DNA of 64,000 nt. Origin: Citrobacter amalonaticus Y19. GTDB taxonomy: Bacteria; Pseudomonadota; Gammaproteobacteria; Enterobacterales; Enterobacteriaceae. Of this stretch, positions 63,109 through 64,000 are shown piece by piece. The notes below the pieces were generated by a model, which did no database searches, had not been told where the DNA came from, and saw only the letters and a list, made by a program, of their open reading frames with translations. How positions within the stretch are numbered: position 1 is the first letter of the stretch; each line of letters begins with the position of its first letter. The position numbers and the translations under genes are program-made. The stretch is taken from NCBI RefSeq assembly GCF_000981805.1, contig NZ_CP011132.1, positions 682,001 through 746,000 of the forward strand, given 5' to 3'.

Positions 63109-63537
63109 ATGGCCAGATCGCGTGGACGAGGTCGTCGCGAACTCAAGTCCGAAATCAATATTGTACCGTTGCTGGACGTATTGCTGGTGCTGCTGCTGAT
63201 CTTTATGGCGACGGCGCCGATCATCACCCAGAGTGTGGAAGTTGATCTGCCGGATGCGACCGAGTCGCAGGCGGTGAGCAGTAACGACAATCCACCGGTC
63301 ATTATTGAAGTTTCCGGAGTAGGGCAGTACAGCGTGGTGGTTGAGAAAGATCGTATGGATCAACTGCCGCCGGAACAGGTGATCGCCGAAGCGAAAAGCC
63401 GCCTGGAGTCCAATCCGAAAACGGTCTTCTTGATCGGGGGCGCGAAAGACGTGCCTTACGATGAAATAATTAAAGCGCTGAACTTGTTGCACAGTGCGGG
63501 TGTGAAGTCGGTTGGCTTAATGACGCAGCCTATCTGA
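63109..63537 (+). CDS. tolR: Tol-Pal system protein TolR
   Basis: 142 residues, inner-membrane protein with one helix. The proton-responsive Asp23 is in PLLDVLLVLLLIFM; the periplasmic domain follows. It works with TolQ to energise TolA. Encoded three bases after tolQ. Confidence 0.97.
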   Translation: MARSRGRGRRELKSEINIVPLLDVLLVLLLIFMATAPIITQSVEVDLPDATESQAVSSNDNPPVIIEVSGVGQYSVVVEKDRMDQLPPEQVIAEAKSRLESNPKTVFLIGGAKDVPYDEIIKALNLLHSAGVKSVGLMTQPI

Positions 63538-63599
63538 TCATTTGCGTCTCTGGTTTGAAAGAGAGCGTGTAACAGGCGAACAGTTTTTGGGAACCGAGA

Positions 63600-64000
63600 G
63601 TGTCAAAGGCAACCGAACAAAACGACAAGCTCAAACGGGCGATAATTATTTCAGCGGTACTGCATGTCATTCTATTTGCAGTCCTGATCTGGAGTTCGTT
63701 CGATGAGCATATAGAGGCTTCAGCCGGCGGCGGCGGTGGTTCTTCCATCGATGCCGTGATGGTTGATCCTGGCGCCGTGGTTCAGCAGTACGAACGTCAG
63801 CAGCAGCAACAGTCAAGTGCGCAGCGTGCCAAAGAGCAACGAGAGAAACTGGAGCAGCAGCAGGCGGAAGAGCTTCGTGAGAAGCAGGCTGCCGAACAAG
63901 AACGGCTTAAGCAGATTGAGAAAGAACGTTTAGCGGCTCAGGAACAGCAGAAGCAGGCTGAGGCTGATACGAAGAAAGCGCAAGAACAGCAGAAACAGGC
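63600..64000 (+). CDS. tolA: Tol-Pal system protein TolA, N-terminal part only (GTG start)
   Basis: 133 complete codons are visible before the window ends. N-terminal SKATEQNDKLKRAIIISAVLHVILF matches TolA by position: a short cytoplasmic segment, then one transmembrane helix (about 14-34), GGGGSS linker, and the start of the long Lys/Ala/Gln/Glu-rich helical domain that spans the periplasm to TolB and Pal. GTG at 63600 gives the conserved start; 62 bases separate it from tolR. Confidence 0.95.
   Translation, partial: MSKATEQNDKLKRAIIISAVLHVILFAVLIWSSFDEHIEASAGGGGGSSIDAVMVDPGAVVQQYERQQQQQSSAQRAKEQREKLEQQQAEELREKQAAEQERLKQIEKERLAAQEQQKQAEADTKKAQEQQKQ

Overview
The window is about 64 kb of chromosome from a member of the Enterobacteriaceae, most likely Citrobacter. 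The housekeeping proteins match Escherichia coli and Salmonella closely in length and sequence (pgm, potE-speF, kdp, phrB, gltA, sdh-suc, cyd, tol). The accessory genes are a 3-methylaspartate ammonia-lyase/glutamate mutase cluster, and the lyase closely resembles, from memory, the Citrobacter amalonaticus enzyme. Genus is an inference; no search was run.

Left part (1-25.1 kb): end of seqA, pgm, a small secreted NTF2-like protein, the acid-stress ornithine module potE-speF with its ornithine-sensing leader peptide speFL, and the high-affinity K+ pump operon kdpFABC with its sensor-regulator pair kdpDE. Divergent from kdp are ybfA, ybgA, phrB and ybgI. Then comes an 8-gene strand of 5-oxoproline metabolism and neighbours: pxpBCA (5-oxoprolinase), two integral-membrane proteins of the DUF969/DUF979 type, pcp (pyroglutamyl peptidase) and nei, meeting abrB convergently.

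Centre (25.1-37.1 kb): the TCA-cycle block, gltA divergent from sdhCDAB-sucABCD. Palindromic REP/BIME elements sit in the sdhB-sucA and sucB-sucC gaps, and a longer MITE-like palindrome lies upstream of sucA. The sucD 3' end matches the SdhX small-RNA locus and its terminator.

Accessory island (37.1-57.4 kb), where E. coli K-12 carries mngRAB: three parts. (a) An eight-gene co-directional operon (otnK-like kinase, otnC-like decarboxylase, DeoR regulator, otnI-like isomerase, BKACE enzyme, bile-acid/sodium-symporter-family transporter, HbpS/GlcG protein, Asp/Glu-racemase-fold protein). It looks like a four-carbon sugar-acid pathway without the usual dehydrogenase; its substrate is unknown. (b) A PocR-like AraC regulator overlapping cobA tail to tail, then a divergent LysR regulator. 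(c) A B12-dependent glutamate fermentation operon glmS-glmL-glmE-mal-AtuA-like-DUF4387-transporter-fumarase/mesaconase-cobO, which would take glutamate through 3-methylaspartate and mesaconate to citramalate. CobA and CobO would supply and adenosylate the cofactor. No citramalate lyase is visible.

Right part (57.4-64 kb): a 1.3 kb non-coding stretch with a perfect FNR box and a possible decayed coding remnant, then cydABX-ybgE (cytochrome bd-I), ybgC and tolQRA (tolA cut by the window end).

No rRNA, tRNA, CRISPR array, intact insertion sequence or prophage was seen.
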